A DNA stretch of 64,000 nucleotides from Cymbidium sinense (taxonomy: Eukaryota; Streptophyta; Magnoliopsida; Asparagales; Orchidaceae): assembly GCA_021442155.1 (NCBI GenBank), contig CM038221.1, positions 148,667,601 through 148,731,600 on the forward strand, written 5' to 3'. The stretch's first letter is position 1; every line of letters starts with the position of its first letter. A program made the translations under genes and the position numbers. Of the stretch, positions 1 through 11,754 are shown piece by piece. The notes under the pieces were generated by a model. That model did not search any database. It saw only the letters and a list, made by a program, of their open reading frames with translations, and was not told where the DNA came from.

Positions 1-400
1 TCAGGTTTACACTTCATACTCAAGTTATCGAGAATATAATCAACAAGTGACTCACGGTGTTGGGCTACGAGATCACCTACAAGAACCTTTGTTGAGCTCA
101 ACAAATCTCTTGATGAAAGTTGCTCTAACTCAACAAATATCTTTCTTGAACCATTTAGTTCAACATACTAATCAAAAGCAATACTCACTAGACTCTTAAC
201 AAAAAAGTAAAAGCATCGGCCACGTTGCAACAAGCCTTGAAGTGAGCTATATACCTGATTCCCATCATCAAGCTTTTGAAGGAAGGCATGAAATCCTTGG
301 GATACTTGGATAACATCAATTCCTCTGGGTAGGGTCTACCCTTTGGGAAATGATCCTCCCAGCCAAAGCTTCCTTTACCTATTGCTCAACCATGGATTTT
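1..400 (-). pseudogene. Decayed Tat-type gag fragment (element C)
   Basis: Translating the minus strand from about 360 gives a frame resembling the gag core of Tat elements: an ELMLSKYPKDFMPSFKSL stretch, then RYIAHFKACCNVADAF, then after two stop codons KKIFVELEQLSSRDL and a segment ending RESLVDYIL. The order (PSF then HFKACCNVADAF then an ESLVDY-like motif) fits gag, which forms the virus-like particle. Stops and frame changes make it non-functional. The gene continues beyond position 1. Recognition is from motif order only, so confidence is moderate. Confidence 0.5.
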
Positions 401-2200
401 AGATCTTTTTCTTGTATGGAGGTACTTTCCACTACCTTTTTATACAGGCTAGTGCTACCTTGCTCAATGGGAGGTAGAGTCTTAACTAGGTCTAAGACAT
501 GCACTAGCTTCGAGTGATTGTCAGTAATAGGATGAAGGAGGGGCTTATTTCTTAAGCAATCGCGCTAAGTCCTATCTGCCATCCTATCAATCTGTCCTTC
601 TTCCTCGAATTTGGAGGTGTTGGGCTGATTCTGCGGTGTCCTCTTGATCAACCTCATCACCTTCCATGGCCTATTTCTCCCTAAGAAGAGATCCTCTAGT
701 ATCGACCATGCATACTCGAGCTGAATCCCCCATCAAGTCATCTTCGTTGGGATCGAAGTTGACTCTCTCTTCAATGGACCAGGTGTATCCTAAGATCTAA
801 TTTTTCTCAATAAAATAGTGTGCAACTATCTCATCTAAGGATCGATCTCGGTAGTATAAATAGTGGGCGGCCGGTGTGATCTATCATGCGAGAGGCACCG
901 GACCTCGCTATCGTTGGGAGTCAATCCTGGATTGTACTCACTAGAAGAATGATACTCGATACTAATAGGGGTAACAATCTAGGATGATCCTCTACCCGCT
1001 ACAAGCTCATCTGGAATATCTGATAACTATCACCATCTCGCATTCGGTATGGGTGGAGTTGGTGAAGGAACAACCATGATGCTCGGGATCACCACTTTTC
1101 ACCACCACTGGGTTGAGGGAGTGCTCACCCTACCACAATGGGTGGTGGAGGAGTAGGACCCTGGTCAGATCACCCAATGGGACATTTTCCCGGATGCGCC
1201 TTCATGGCCTTAGATGGAATGGGAGATCTTTGGCTGCGATGGAGGACGAGGGTAGAGCGGTGGGGTGGAGATACCACCGACTCTCACAGAGGAACCCTCG
1301 GTGGGTCCCCATGAAAAGAATACTATCGGTATATTGCATGGGTAGCAGAAATGGAAAATCAACCAAAGCATAGCGGCGGATGGTTGAACCTCACTCGCTA
1401 ATGTATGATGTATGGGCCTCACTCGATGGATCTACCTCCCTATGCTACAGGGATAATAGATCATAAATCAAACTGGGTACGACTCGGCGTTCTTATGCTC
1501 TTTGCACCGGAGTCATGAGCTTCGACCTCTTACTCTACTATTGGTAAGTGCACCACTAGAGGAGGTGATGAACAAATCCTCCTAGCATCCTCTCTGTCTC
1601 ATCTCGAGAGAGGATGAAACTTGTTTTCTATAACCAGTGGTGAAGTGATCATGGGAGACTCATCCATGGTCTAGCCTGGCCTCTAGCTCCTGGCTATCCA
1701 GTGTGGAACCATTTGATCATAATTTTTTTTGTTCCTACATGCAGTAGGATAGAGGAGTGAGTGAGCACCTCACTCAAATGTGGGAGGCAAGCCCAAACCA
1801 GGGAGCCTTACCCTTGGAGGGATAGAGATGGTAGTCTAGCGCAGGGCAACATGGGCAACTCTAGGACAAACGCAATGGAACCCGACATTGCGTATCTTGG
1901 AACTATAACAAGAAGTCTGGTGCGCAACTTTCCTCTTCAATGAGGAGACATATCAATCAAGGTAAATCTACCGATGACGGCCGCCACCACCTTCTTCGGT
2001 GGTGAGGGAATGCCCTCACAAGTGATCAGGCCCCAAATCCTCAAAGTGGATCAAGTGGGTATGGTCTAGACAGGGGAAGTCAGCCTGATCTAAAGCTAGA
2101 TCCATACCATGGGGAAAAGTAAAGACAAATTTGAGAACGGCCATTTTACTGTAATTAAACCGACACACCGCATTGAAAAGAATCTACAATGAAATGAACT
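401..2200 (-). other. Element C internal region between gag core and leader; no recognisable gene
   Basis: This is higher in GC than the leader next to it and lies where the N-terminal part of gag, or an extra upstream ORF of a Tat/Ogre-type element, would be expected. Open frames on both strands are short (86 aa at 1,113-1,373 plus, 70 aa at 1,422-1,210 minus) and overlap each other. I recognise no domain, and frames are broken throughout. Confidence 0.4.
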
Positions 2201-2269
2201 TGTATCAATTTTCTATCTCCATAGATTTTCAATTTTGAATTTCAAAAATTTGAACCCACATCCAATAAC

Positions 2270-4270
2270 TTGGAAGTGTTAAGTGGGGTTCAAATGAATT
2301 TGGAAAGATTGATTGAAAGAGGAATTTGAATATGAATCCAAATTTTGGCAAATTTGAGTATGTTGAAATATGGATTCAAAATTTTTGATAGGATGCTTCC
2401 ATAAGTTCATTATTATTTTGAATTTAAATTTGAGGACCCTTTCCTTTAACAAATTTAGGTATGTTAAAGTAAGGCCAAATTGGTTTTGTTTTGTTTGAAT
2501 ATTTTTGGAATTTTACTTAGCAAATTTAGGTATGCTAAGCAAAGTAAAAGTGATTGTTTCTTTTTGTGAATTTTGTTTTGTTTTGATTTTTTTGGAAAAT
2601 TTGGACTTCTTACTTAGCAAATTTAGGTATGCTAAGTATAGAACCCAAGTGTATTTTGTTTAATTTTTGAAAATAGGATTCTTAGCAAATTTAGGTATGC
2701 TAAAAAAATCATAAGTGTTTCATTTGTATTTGGAATGTTTTGATTTTTCAAAAGGGTAGGATCCAAATTTTCATGCTAAGGAGATCCTAAGTGTTTGATT
2801 TTTTGTTTTTTGTTTTGGTTTTTGAGGTGATTGAAAGTGGAGATTCAACTTTAGCAAATTTGGTATGCTAAAGAGGAAGTCCCACTTAGTTTTATGAAAT
2901 GGAAATTTTACTTAGCAAATTTGAGTATGCTAAATGAAATTCCAAATGGCATGTTTAAAATTTTGATTTCATTTTTGGTTTTGAAAAATGGAAACTTCCC
3001 CTTAGCAAATTTGGTATGCTAAGGAGAAGTTCCAAAAGGTGTTTAAAAATTTTTGTTTTGACTTTGGAAACTTCACTTAGCAAATTTGAATATGCTAGGT
3101 GGAGTTCCAAAATATGTTTTGAAAATTTTTGGATTTTGGATTTGGAAACTTTACTTAACAAATTTGGGTATGTTAAATGAAGTTCCAAATATGTTTGAAA
3201 ATTTTGAATTTTTGGACTTCACTTATTTGGGTATGTTAAGTGAGGTTCCAAAATGCTTTTAAAAAAATTTTAAATATGATTGTTGATTTTGGATTTGGAG
3301 ATTTTAGTTTATTTGATTATGCTAAATGAAATTCCAAAATGTGTTCTGAAAATTTTTAAATTTTGGGATTTGGAGACTTCACTTAACAAATTTGGGTATG
3401 TTAGGTGAGGTTCCAAAATGTGTTTTGAAAATTTTTTGAATTTTGGATTTGGATACTTCACTTAACAAATTTGGGTATGTTAAATGAAGTTCCAAATATT
3501 GCTTGAAAATTTTGAAATATGATTGTTTATTTTGATTTTAGATTTGGAAACTTCACTTAGCAAATTTGAGTATGCTAAGTGAGGTTCCAAATGTAAGTTT
3601 GAAAAAAAAAAGTTTCAAACATGATTGTTGAAGTTTTAATTTTTGAAAAAGGGGACCTCCATTCAACAAATTTAGGTATGTAGAATGGAGATCAATTTTA
3701 TTTTTAAAATGTGATTTTTTTGTGTGATTGTTGCTTTTTGAAAGAGAGGAACTCCAACTTAAAACATATGTGAAATATGTTTAAGTAGGATTTCCTAAAT
3801 GATATTTTATTTTACTTGGGAATGAAATCTTCATTTAATAAACTTGAGTATGTTAAATGAAGATGTTCATGTGTGCTTTTTGAAAATTTAAATTTTGTTT
3901 ACAAATGAACTTTCTATTCAATAAGTGTGTGTATATTGAATAGAAAATTTCATGTGCTTTTGAAAATTTTATGACTATGATTGTGATTTTTGAAAAGGAT
4001 GATTCTTTATTTTATTTTGAAAATGAAATCTTCATCAAAGTGAATTGAAAGAAGATGTTCATTTGTGCTTTTGGAAAATGTTGTTTAATTTTATTTTTGA
4101 AAATCCCTACATGTAACAATTATGGGAATTGTTAAATGAGGGTGACAAAATTTGGTGGAAAATATTTTATTAAGTGCATTTTTTGGAAAAAAGTGCTTTC
4201 TGAAAAGCAAAGTTATTTATGGAAGATTTATTATTTTAGGATGAACCTTTCCTTATCATGAAAATGGTAA
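2270..4270. repeat. Array of about 21 short palindromes in the element C leader
   Basis: Roughly every 60-120 bases there is a palindrome with arms of 6-13 bases (up to about 20 with mismatches) around a loop close to AAATTTRGGTA. Examples: 2,612-2,638 (arms TACTTAGCA/TGCTAAGTA), 2,849-2,873 (CTTTAGCA/TGCTAAAG), 3,001-3,024 (CCTTAGCA/TGCTAAGG), 3,543-3,591 (long arms beginning TTTGGAA), 3,831-3,864 (CTTCATTTAA/TTAAATGAAG) and 3,911-3,945 (TTTCTATTCAATA/TATTGAATAGAAA). The two arms differ between units but stay complementary within each unit, while the loop is better conserved. Spacers are T-rich. The array sits between the primer-binding site and gag, so it would be in the untranslated leader of the element's genomic RNA. 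No ORF here is convincing. Confidence 0.85.
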
Positions 4271-4522
4271 GGAGGAAGTCTTTAAGATGCTTTATTTTTT
4301 ATTTAGATCTTTTCATGTTACCCATTGGAGAACCCAACGGGGGTTTTAAGACCAACCAGGAATGCAGTCCTAAAACCTAAAGATATTTGCTAACTCAACT
4401 CAAGAATGAAATGAGTTAAGTGCCAATAGAAAGAAGGATAGTCTTGGATTCATACCAAAGTACAAATCCACTATCGATACTCAAAGATAATGATCATTTA
4501 CCAAAGATGGAGAGAGGAACCA

Positions 4523-4540
4523 TCCACAGTGGAGTCACCA
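4523..4540 (-). other. Primer-binding site of element C
   Basis: Minus strand TGGTGACTCCACTGTGGA, starting with the TGG that pairs with a tRNA CCA end and lying 8 nt inside the LTR end at 4,549. Element A has the near-identical TGGCAACTCCACTAGGGA, also 8 nt from its LTR end. The tRNA used is not assigned. Confidence 0.75.
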
Positions 4541-6146
4541 AAAAAATCTGTTGGGTGAAAAATTCTATAAGAGTCACCTTTTAAATCTATGGGAGAAATG
4601 AAAGGCAACACCTATATAAAAATTCATCTTGTAAGATAAGATAGATCTATAGATGTACTTATTGTGATCGGATACATCATCGAAATAGTGTACTATCTCA
4701 AGAGATAGAATTCACTACCCTTTAATGGAACCAATCACCTCAAAAAGAACTCCTAAGGTTGATGGGTCTGCATATGTACCAGAGATTCTTCCCCTTCTTT
4801 ATATGGGAAATTAAAGCAGGGTTTATTTTAAATCGGGTTCATTAAGTTCCCTACATGGGCAAGCCCCCATAGTTAATTACATCCTAAAGGATGGGATCCC
4901 TTAGGAAAACTCTCGATTAAGGTAAATGATCGTTATCTCTGAAGATTTCAATAAGAAGGACTATCAATCGATTGATTTATATTTGAAAATCAAATAAGAT
5001 TGATTAAAAGAAGGAGTTATTATCGAAGCCAAAATGGAAGATAAGTAGGAGATGCCCACGATGCTAAGAAATCAGCATGGTTATCTATAGTTGGGCTTTA
5101 CATTTTAGAAATTGATTTAGTTTATTTGAGATATTTTATTAGAAATTTAGGACTTAAGATTCCTTAACACAAGATTAAGAAAATGCCTAGAGGTGAGGAA
5201 TTATTCTTGTACTAAAGGGAGAAGCAACCTCAGAACCTAAATCTAGGGAGCTTGATGAGGGCCAGCACAACCTAAATCTAAGGCAAAAATTGGGTAATTG
5301 GTTTGCCACCATAAGAGAGGACAAACCACATAGCTTGGACTTACAACTGCTTAGGGGTGGTTGCTAACTAACTCCTCCTACAATTTTAAATACATGTAGG
5401 CAAGTCTTTATGCTTATGCAAGATAGCTAGGTTATTATTTATTAGAAAGAGACTAAGTCCTTAAACTCACTCCCTAAAGAGACTAGATCATGTAAAAGGC
5501 ATGCTTCAAATGACCTAAATCTAATGCAATTCAAATTTTATTTTATTTTATTTTGGATAATTATTTTGACTCAGGATAATAAGATTTTTATGACTAATGC
5601 ATGAGAAATCAGATTATTGGCCAAAATTAGCGAGAAGGGAGGAGGTGAGTTTCCACCATGGCTCTCAAAGGTCAAGCAAAGTTCTCTAGCAAAGGTGGAA
5701 GCCCTCCAATTAAGAGTGAAATAAGATGCATTTATGCATAATATTATAAAGAAATGCTCATCTAGCTAAGGGGTTGCTAATTCTTTTATCTTGATTTTAA
5801 ACCTAAGCTTTAGGTGAGGTTATGAGTTGTTTAATTTGAATTTGAATTGTTAATTTAGGTAAAAGATTTATTTTTTTCTAAAGAGCCTAATCCAAATCCA
5901 GACCATATATAAAGAAAGAAAGAAACTAGAAAAATCATGCCACTTAATGCAAAAGCTAAATAAATCATCAATCAATTTATAAAGCTAATCGTAAAAAGAA
6001 TAAATGGTCGGTGTGGTCGGGCACCACCACACAAACCCAAAAATATCAAACATGGGTAGCCGAGCTCTACCCTTATACAACCCAGATTACAAATGAATTA
6101 AATTACAATTAAACGAAGGAATTCATTGTTATGAGGGTCTTCAAGC

Positions 6147-6192
6147 TTTATTCTTCTTTCTTCTTTCTTTCTTTCTTCTTCTTTTCTTCTTT
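6147..6192 (+). repeat. CT-rich microsatellite within LTR C
   Basis: A run of TTCT/TTTC units. It creates a phenylalanine/serine-rich ORF (6,131-6,370) that is not a gene. Confidence 0.8.
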
Positions 6193-9100
6193 GGTTCCTC
6201 CTTTGAATGGTTGGAAGGTGGATGCTCCAAGGCTTCACATGGTGCATAAGATAGGATCTTATGACCAATGTTCATCTAATCTCGAACAAATCATTCCAAA
6301 ATCTATTTATACAAATTTTTACATGAAAAGGAAAAAAAGTGGAAATCTAACTAACACACAAAATAAATAGGTAAAACACACCACACAAATCCCAAGCATG
6401 TATATTGGACTTATCACCCACACATGGGTGACTAAGTCCACGCCTATGGATTATGCTTAGGGATATAAAGCAAGCAAAATTTATATTTTTATTTATAATA
6501 GCACCCTTTAAGCACAATCCTGAGAAAAGAATAAATGGTGAGATTAAGAACATCCTACCATTCATTCTATACACCCTAACATCCAGTCTAAAACATATAT
6601 CATAAAATAAAACATAACATCAAACCATGCACCAACCTAACCTAAGGCTAGAAGTGGTGACTTAGGCTAATGTGTGTGTTTTGAAGGTTTGTGTGGTATG
6701 CTCAGTTATGACTTTAGGTTTAAATTTTCTAAGTGTGAAGAACATGTTCAAGTTAGAGGAGGGTTTCATTAAGTTGTTTAAGTGTTTTGGGTTGGTTTTA
6801 TTTCATGTTTTAATTTGGTTTAAGTGAAACCTACAATTAATTACTAAGTTATGAAGAGAGGGAAAGAGAAGATAACTTCTCTTTCCTTCCCTAACCTAAG
6901 TAATTTTCTAAAAGGTTCATGTTTTAGTTTCATTTTAGGTGAATGTTTTGATTACATCTTTTAATCAATCCTAAGTTTAGATAAACTCTAAACAAACCTA
7001 TTCAAAGAGAAATATATTTTAAGATTAAATAAAATGAACCAAAATTCACATAACACATATTACTTCATTTCGTTCCCCAACATATATAACATGCATGTGG
7101 ATGGACCCTAAGCAAATCTATATATGCAAATGAGAGTATTCAACACACTTAATGATGCTTGCTAAGTAATTCACTTAAGAAAATTTAGAAGTTGAATATG
7201 CATGGTTTTTCTTAAGTAGAAAGAGTGTTCCTTATCTAAATTTTCACATACATACATGAAAGTAGGAAAGGCATAAGTGAGTACAACTCTAGTGTTAACC
7301 AGAGGTGTAAGGTACAAGACCTACTTAGGACTACTTAAAGCCTCACAATCTTGGGGTTGTCTAGACTAATATACCACTTTCTTTAAATATGAACATGCAT
7401 ATAAAAGAAATGAAATAGAAAAGGAATATGCAAAAGTTATTTAATGGATTCATTTTATCTTATGCAATTTATGTATGCAAGTATAGGTAACCCTTCTTAA
7501 ATGATAGCATAGGGATGAATGTATATAATTAAGTAAGTTGGGTTCTTTTCAAATGAACCCTACATCTTACCAACTCCTTTTCAAAACTATGCTAACATAA
7601 AAAAGAAAGGAAAAACTACACTAAGCATGACTTTATAATCTATCACATGCAAGCTTATAATTAAAGTATAAGTAGCACACTTTCAGAGTTAGTATTTGAT
7701 TTATGTATTTTAAAATAATTTAGATTTAGTTGTGATAATATCCAATCATATTTCTGCTTTAGCCAACACATGCAAATTTGACATAAAGTAAACAATTTCA
7801 TTTTAAAATTTGAATTCCAAAACTATGAATGCATGAAATCACTTGGCATGCAATTTAACATGCCGAGGAAAGATCCAAAGTAATGAAAGCATGTAAACAA
7901 AATCACTTTACTTAAATCTTAAAGAAATTATTATAGAATAAGAAAATTTAGAATAAATCAAAGTGAATTTCAAAATAATTTTTGTTTAGTTTGAAGTTTG
8001 ATATAATTTTGAAAAGGTGAGATGAGTTTGCTATTCCTAACCCATTTCAATATGTGTTTGATATTTTTATTTAATTTTAGATAATTAGATCCATTTTTAT
8101 GCATTGATTAGTTTAAGGTATGAATCAAGTAGCTTAATTAATATTTACCTACACCACCTTAGAAGAATTAACTAAATAATTATGAGCCAATGAGATGACA
8201 TAAAACCCACAAGAATTTAAATTTGTAATGCACCTAATAATGAAAAGGCCTAATGCAATTTGGCTCACAATTAAAAGTTAATTAAGCTAAAGGGTTTAGC
8301 TTAAGTAATTTCAAAACACCCTTTCACACATGTGAATTGGATTTTGATTTCCTTAAATGAACTTAGGCTATTGAACACCTAAGCATCTACCCAAGGTAGA
8401 TTAATTAAGTTCTGGAACTTTTTTAGAATTTTTAGAAATTGATTAAAGGGATAATTAATGAATTAACCCTTAATTAAGAGGAGAGTAAGGAGAGAAGAGG
8501 GGGTTTAGGGAATAACTTCAGGGAAATGCCCCAAAATTATTCCATAAACCCCCTACTTACTGGATCTGACCTTAATCAACCCTAATCATAGGGTAAATCC
8601 ACTAATCATACCCTAATTATATTTAATTACATGAGAAGGAAAATTAAGAAAACCATATGCAATTACTCTAATCAAGCCTTTAATAAATCCAAGAAAATTA
8701 GGGGAGGCAGAGGTCATCCCCTACAACTTACCCAAGAAATTTGGGATTAATCAGAGGCTTAATCAAAGAGTAATTAGTAAAATACACTTTCCAATTAAAC
8801 CCAAATTCATAATTCAAAAATCATCAAAATTAATTTTAAAATGTTCTAAGTTTAATTATCTATCCATAGGTTTTTATTTCATATTTTTCTAAATTTTCTA
8901 TGAAGAGTTATGCATTTTTGAAGATCCATGGATTAACTAGAAATTAATTAAGCATTTTAAATAATCCCTAACTAATCTTTGGTTCACAGCGCGATGCATG
9001 GCAGCAGCGGTTAGCGTGCTTTACACGCATTGTGCGAGGGGACAACTTAAGTTGTCACCTCACAAACAGCGGTGGCGGCGCACGTGCTTATATTCTGCCG

Positions 9101-9834
9101 TCCAATCAAAGATCGGATGGCTAAGATTCCCCATGTTTTATAAAGGATTAATTGATAACTAAACATGTTAAATAATCTCTGTCCATTTAAAATGCACGGA
9201 TGGACAACTGAGATGATCCAAGTTCTTCCCCTTGATCAATAGAGACCGTCCATGACCAAGGGGAAGATCCAAGCTAGATCTAGCATGGAATCACACCAAA
9301 TTCAACCCACACCATCTAGAGACAGAGAGCGGCAAATCCAATGGTCAAAATTTGATGAGGTGAAAATTTCTTTTACAAAGCTCCACACCACATTGAGTTT
9401 AGTGATCAAAAAATTCCATACCTCACCGAAGGTGATCACTGGTGCTCGAGATCGATGAGGTAGCTTCATATGGTGGAGACGAAGCCCTATTAAAATTCCC
9501 AGGCCTTGGGATTGAGTGGCTTGCTCTATGGACCAACACCACTTAAAGATCCTTGTGACTTTGATCCAATTGCTCCTCTCCTTACTATGGAACTCCAATG
9601 GAAGCTTGAGTGAGCTTGAATTGGTCCTTAGAAGAAATGTGTAAGAGGATTTGAGGTGGTTTTTAGTGTGGAGGAAATTCAAGATTGGATTGAGCTCCCC
9701 TATTTTTGCACTGTGCAAAACCGAGGAATGGGGAATTCTAATCCTCTCTAAGAAGCTTGGGAGTGCTCTCTGATGATTGCTCTGGGTTCCTTAGCTTCAA
9801 TCGATAGAGGGTGTATGAAAACATAAGTGAATTA

Positions 9835-9853
9835 GGGGGAGTATATCTCCCCC
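9835..9853 (-). promoter_or_regulatory. Palindromic TATA box in LTR C
   Basis: The plus strand reads GGGGGAGTATATCTCCCCC: 7-bp perfect arms around TATAT. Copies D (30,197-30,213) and B (35,967-35,979) have the same arrangement of G-run, TATA, C-run. About 140-150 bp downstream all three carry a conserved CCAAAATAGGGGAG-like word. It is likely the LTR core promoter. Confidence 0.6.
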
Positions 9854-11064
9854 TTGAAGGAATCAGATGACAGGCAATGTCCATGCCATTTTGATCCAAT
9901 TGATGAGATTGGGATGGCTATTTGATCTATTTTGAGTGTGCACATGGTCGATTTCATCCAAGGAGTGGATTGCCAACCTCCCATGTGCCTTAATTTGAGC
10001 TTAAGAGGGAGTTTGAAAATTCAATTTTAAGCTAGGGGTTGGGTTTGGTCTAGGGACCAAATAGGCTGACCTAAACCCATTTGGTTGGGTGCACCACTAA
10101 TCACTAAGTCCCCTTGAGCTTTTAAGAATGCCTCAAGTGATTGTAAAGAGAGTATGACCAAATTACCCAAAGGTTAGGCCATAATTTATTCTATGGACTA
10201 GGGGTAGGATGGTCATTTTGCTATTTTTCTACTTTGGACATGTTGGGTATGTGGAGAAACTAGGTCTGGCCAAGTTTCATTGCATTTGGATTCCATTTGA
10301 TAGGGTTTGGCTCATATTGACCCATTTAGGTCAAAATGGGTCAACTTAGGTCAAGTTGACCAATTGGTCAAATTGGGTCAAACCAAGGGTTGGGTCAAGT
10401 TCATATGACCATTTGAAATGTTTTGGTGGCTTTGGTTTGATTCAATTTGGTATATATTTGGTTTTTGTGACTTCATTTAGGTCAAATGGGTCAAGTTGAC
10501 CTATTTGACCCATTTGACCCATTTGACCCATTTGAGGGTCAGGTAGGTGTAGGTTTGGTTTGTTAGTCATATGAAGTGGATTGGTATCTTTGTTTCCAAT
10601 CAATTTTGGTTAAGTTCAATTTTGGCTCAACATGACCCCTTTAGGTCATGTTGGGTCTAAGGTCAATTGGGCTAGGTTGAGTCTAGTTGTCCAATTGAGG
10701 CTTTGGTCAAGTTCCACAAGTGATTTGGAATGGACTTGACACATTGGTTTCAATTAATTTGGCTTAGATCAAGTTTTGACACATTTTGACCCTTTAGGTC
10801 AAAATGGGTCAACTTGGGTCAAGTGAGCCAATTGGGGTAGGTTAGGCTCAAATGTTGACTTGGTCAAGTTCAAACATAGGTCATGAGTGAACTTAGATCA
10901 ATGGTTTAAATCAATTTAGCCTATGGTGAAATTTGGCTATGTTAGGTTTCATTTTAGGTTAAGTGTTGAGTTGGTCACTAGATGTGTCTTAAGACTAAGG
11001 AACTCTTAAAGTCTGATATCTAAAATGGAGGAGTTGAGAGCTCATTCTACAAATGAGGTCAACA

Positions 11065-11754
11065 ATGTGTCAGGATGACAAGATAAAATGGTATGGAAGG
11101 GATGATGCGGTGGCCTGTTATTGGTCGAATAAGAGGTGGAGGCATGGGGATGCACGAGTTCCATTGGTAGATGTGATTAAGAAGTCGATAGATTTATTAT
11201 GAAATACATTTTGATCTTGATGAAATTTTAAGCACGATAACCTTAGTAAAATTGGATGTTTATTCTAGGTAATTTTGATGTTCCAAACGCAACAGCGCAG
11301 TTCATTTTGCAATCGGAGATCATTTGGTTCAATTTGGCAATTTATAAGGTCACTTTCAGTTCAAAAATGCACATTATCACTTCAAGTCACTTGATGTTCG
11401 CATAGACTCATCTGAATTGAGCATGGATAGTGTCATTTGATAGATTTTAATATTTAAGCTAACGACACAATCAATTTCATGAATGAAAATCATTTGGGCA
11501 TTATCGTAGCCTCCCAACTTTGATATCGTGACTTTGATAGCTAGACCTCTTGATTAAAACCATCGGATTATGAAAAATGTATATTTTGATCAATTTAATG
11601 TTTTGAAAGTGATGGAGAAGTTCATCTATCGAGATCATTTGAACTAATTTTAGTGATGCCCAATGTATTGTTTTGATTTTACGATATCATCCAAAGCTCG
11701 CCAAATTTCTCTTATGAGCTCAACTCGACTTATGTAGTATACATTGAGGTCACT
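11065..11754 (-). repeat. 3' LTR start (U3) of element A, cut by element C
   Basis: This matches 45,061-45,752 over its whole length; the shared words include TGAGCTCAACTCGACTTATG and ACCTTAGTAAAATTGGATGT. It lies directly after the 3' UTR and polypurine tract of element A, as a 3' LTR should. The match stops at 11,065, where LTR C begins, so the rest of this LTR should continue beyond element C, outside the window. Confidence 0.7.

Larger units (their letters stand above)
1..11064 (-). mobile_element. Element C: Tat-lineage Ty3/gypsy retrotransposon, 5' part
   Basis: Read on the minus strand this runs 5' LTR (11,064 to 4,549), primer-binding site (4,540-4,523), a 2-kb leader full of short palindromes (about 4,270-2,270), then a decayed gag (about 400-1), and leaves the window on the left. 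Pol and the 3' LTR are not in view. The LTR starts TGTTGACCTCA on the minus strand, the same start as element B, and ends CCCAACA. It appears to have inserted into the 3' LTR of element A, because the sequence to its right (from 11,065) is the U3-like start of that LTR. The 5 bases next to the right end are atgtg; the matching target copy would lie outside the window. Lineage is inferred from the shared LTR and primer site with elements A and B, whose pol is recognisable. Confidence 0.8.
4549..11064 (-). repeat. 5' LTR of element C (about 6.5 kb)
   Basis: Minus-strand ends are TGTTGACC...CCCAACA, so the terminal TGTTG/CAACA pair is an inverted repeat. Contents in LTR order: a block of GACCCATTTGACC-like words (about 10,930-10,260), a higher-GC promoter-like block (about 9,900-9,000) with a palindromic TATA box at 9,835-9,853, a long AT-rich stretch (8,950-7,300), and an end region (about 6,700-4,660) matching the plus-strand copies at 33,220-35,340 and 38,900-40,930. 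The near end is separated from the primer-binding site by 8 nt. Minus-strand ORFs here (such as 9,718-9,302) have no recognisable product. The LTR is long for plant elements but in line with copies B and D in this window. Confidence 0.8.

Noticed and set aside
1113..1373. 86-aa plus-strand ORF
   Set aside because: It lies antisense to an element C internal region, overlaps another ORF on the opposite strand and has no recognisable domain.
9302..9718. 138-aa minus-strand ORF
   Set aside because: It lies in the promoter block of LTR C, is not open in the matching parts of LTRs B and D, and has no domain.
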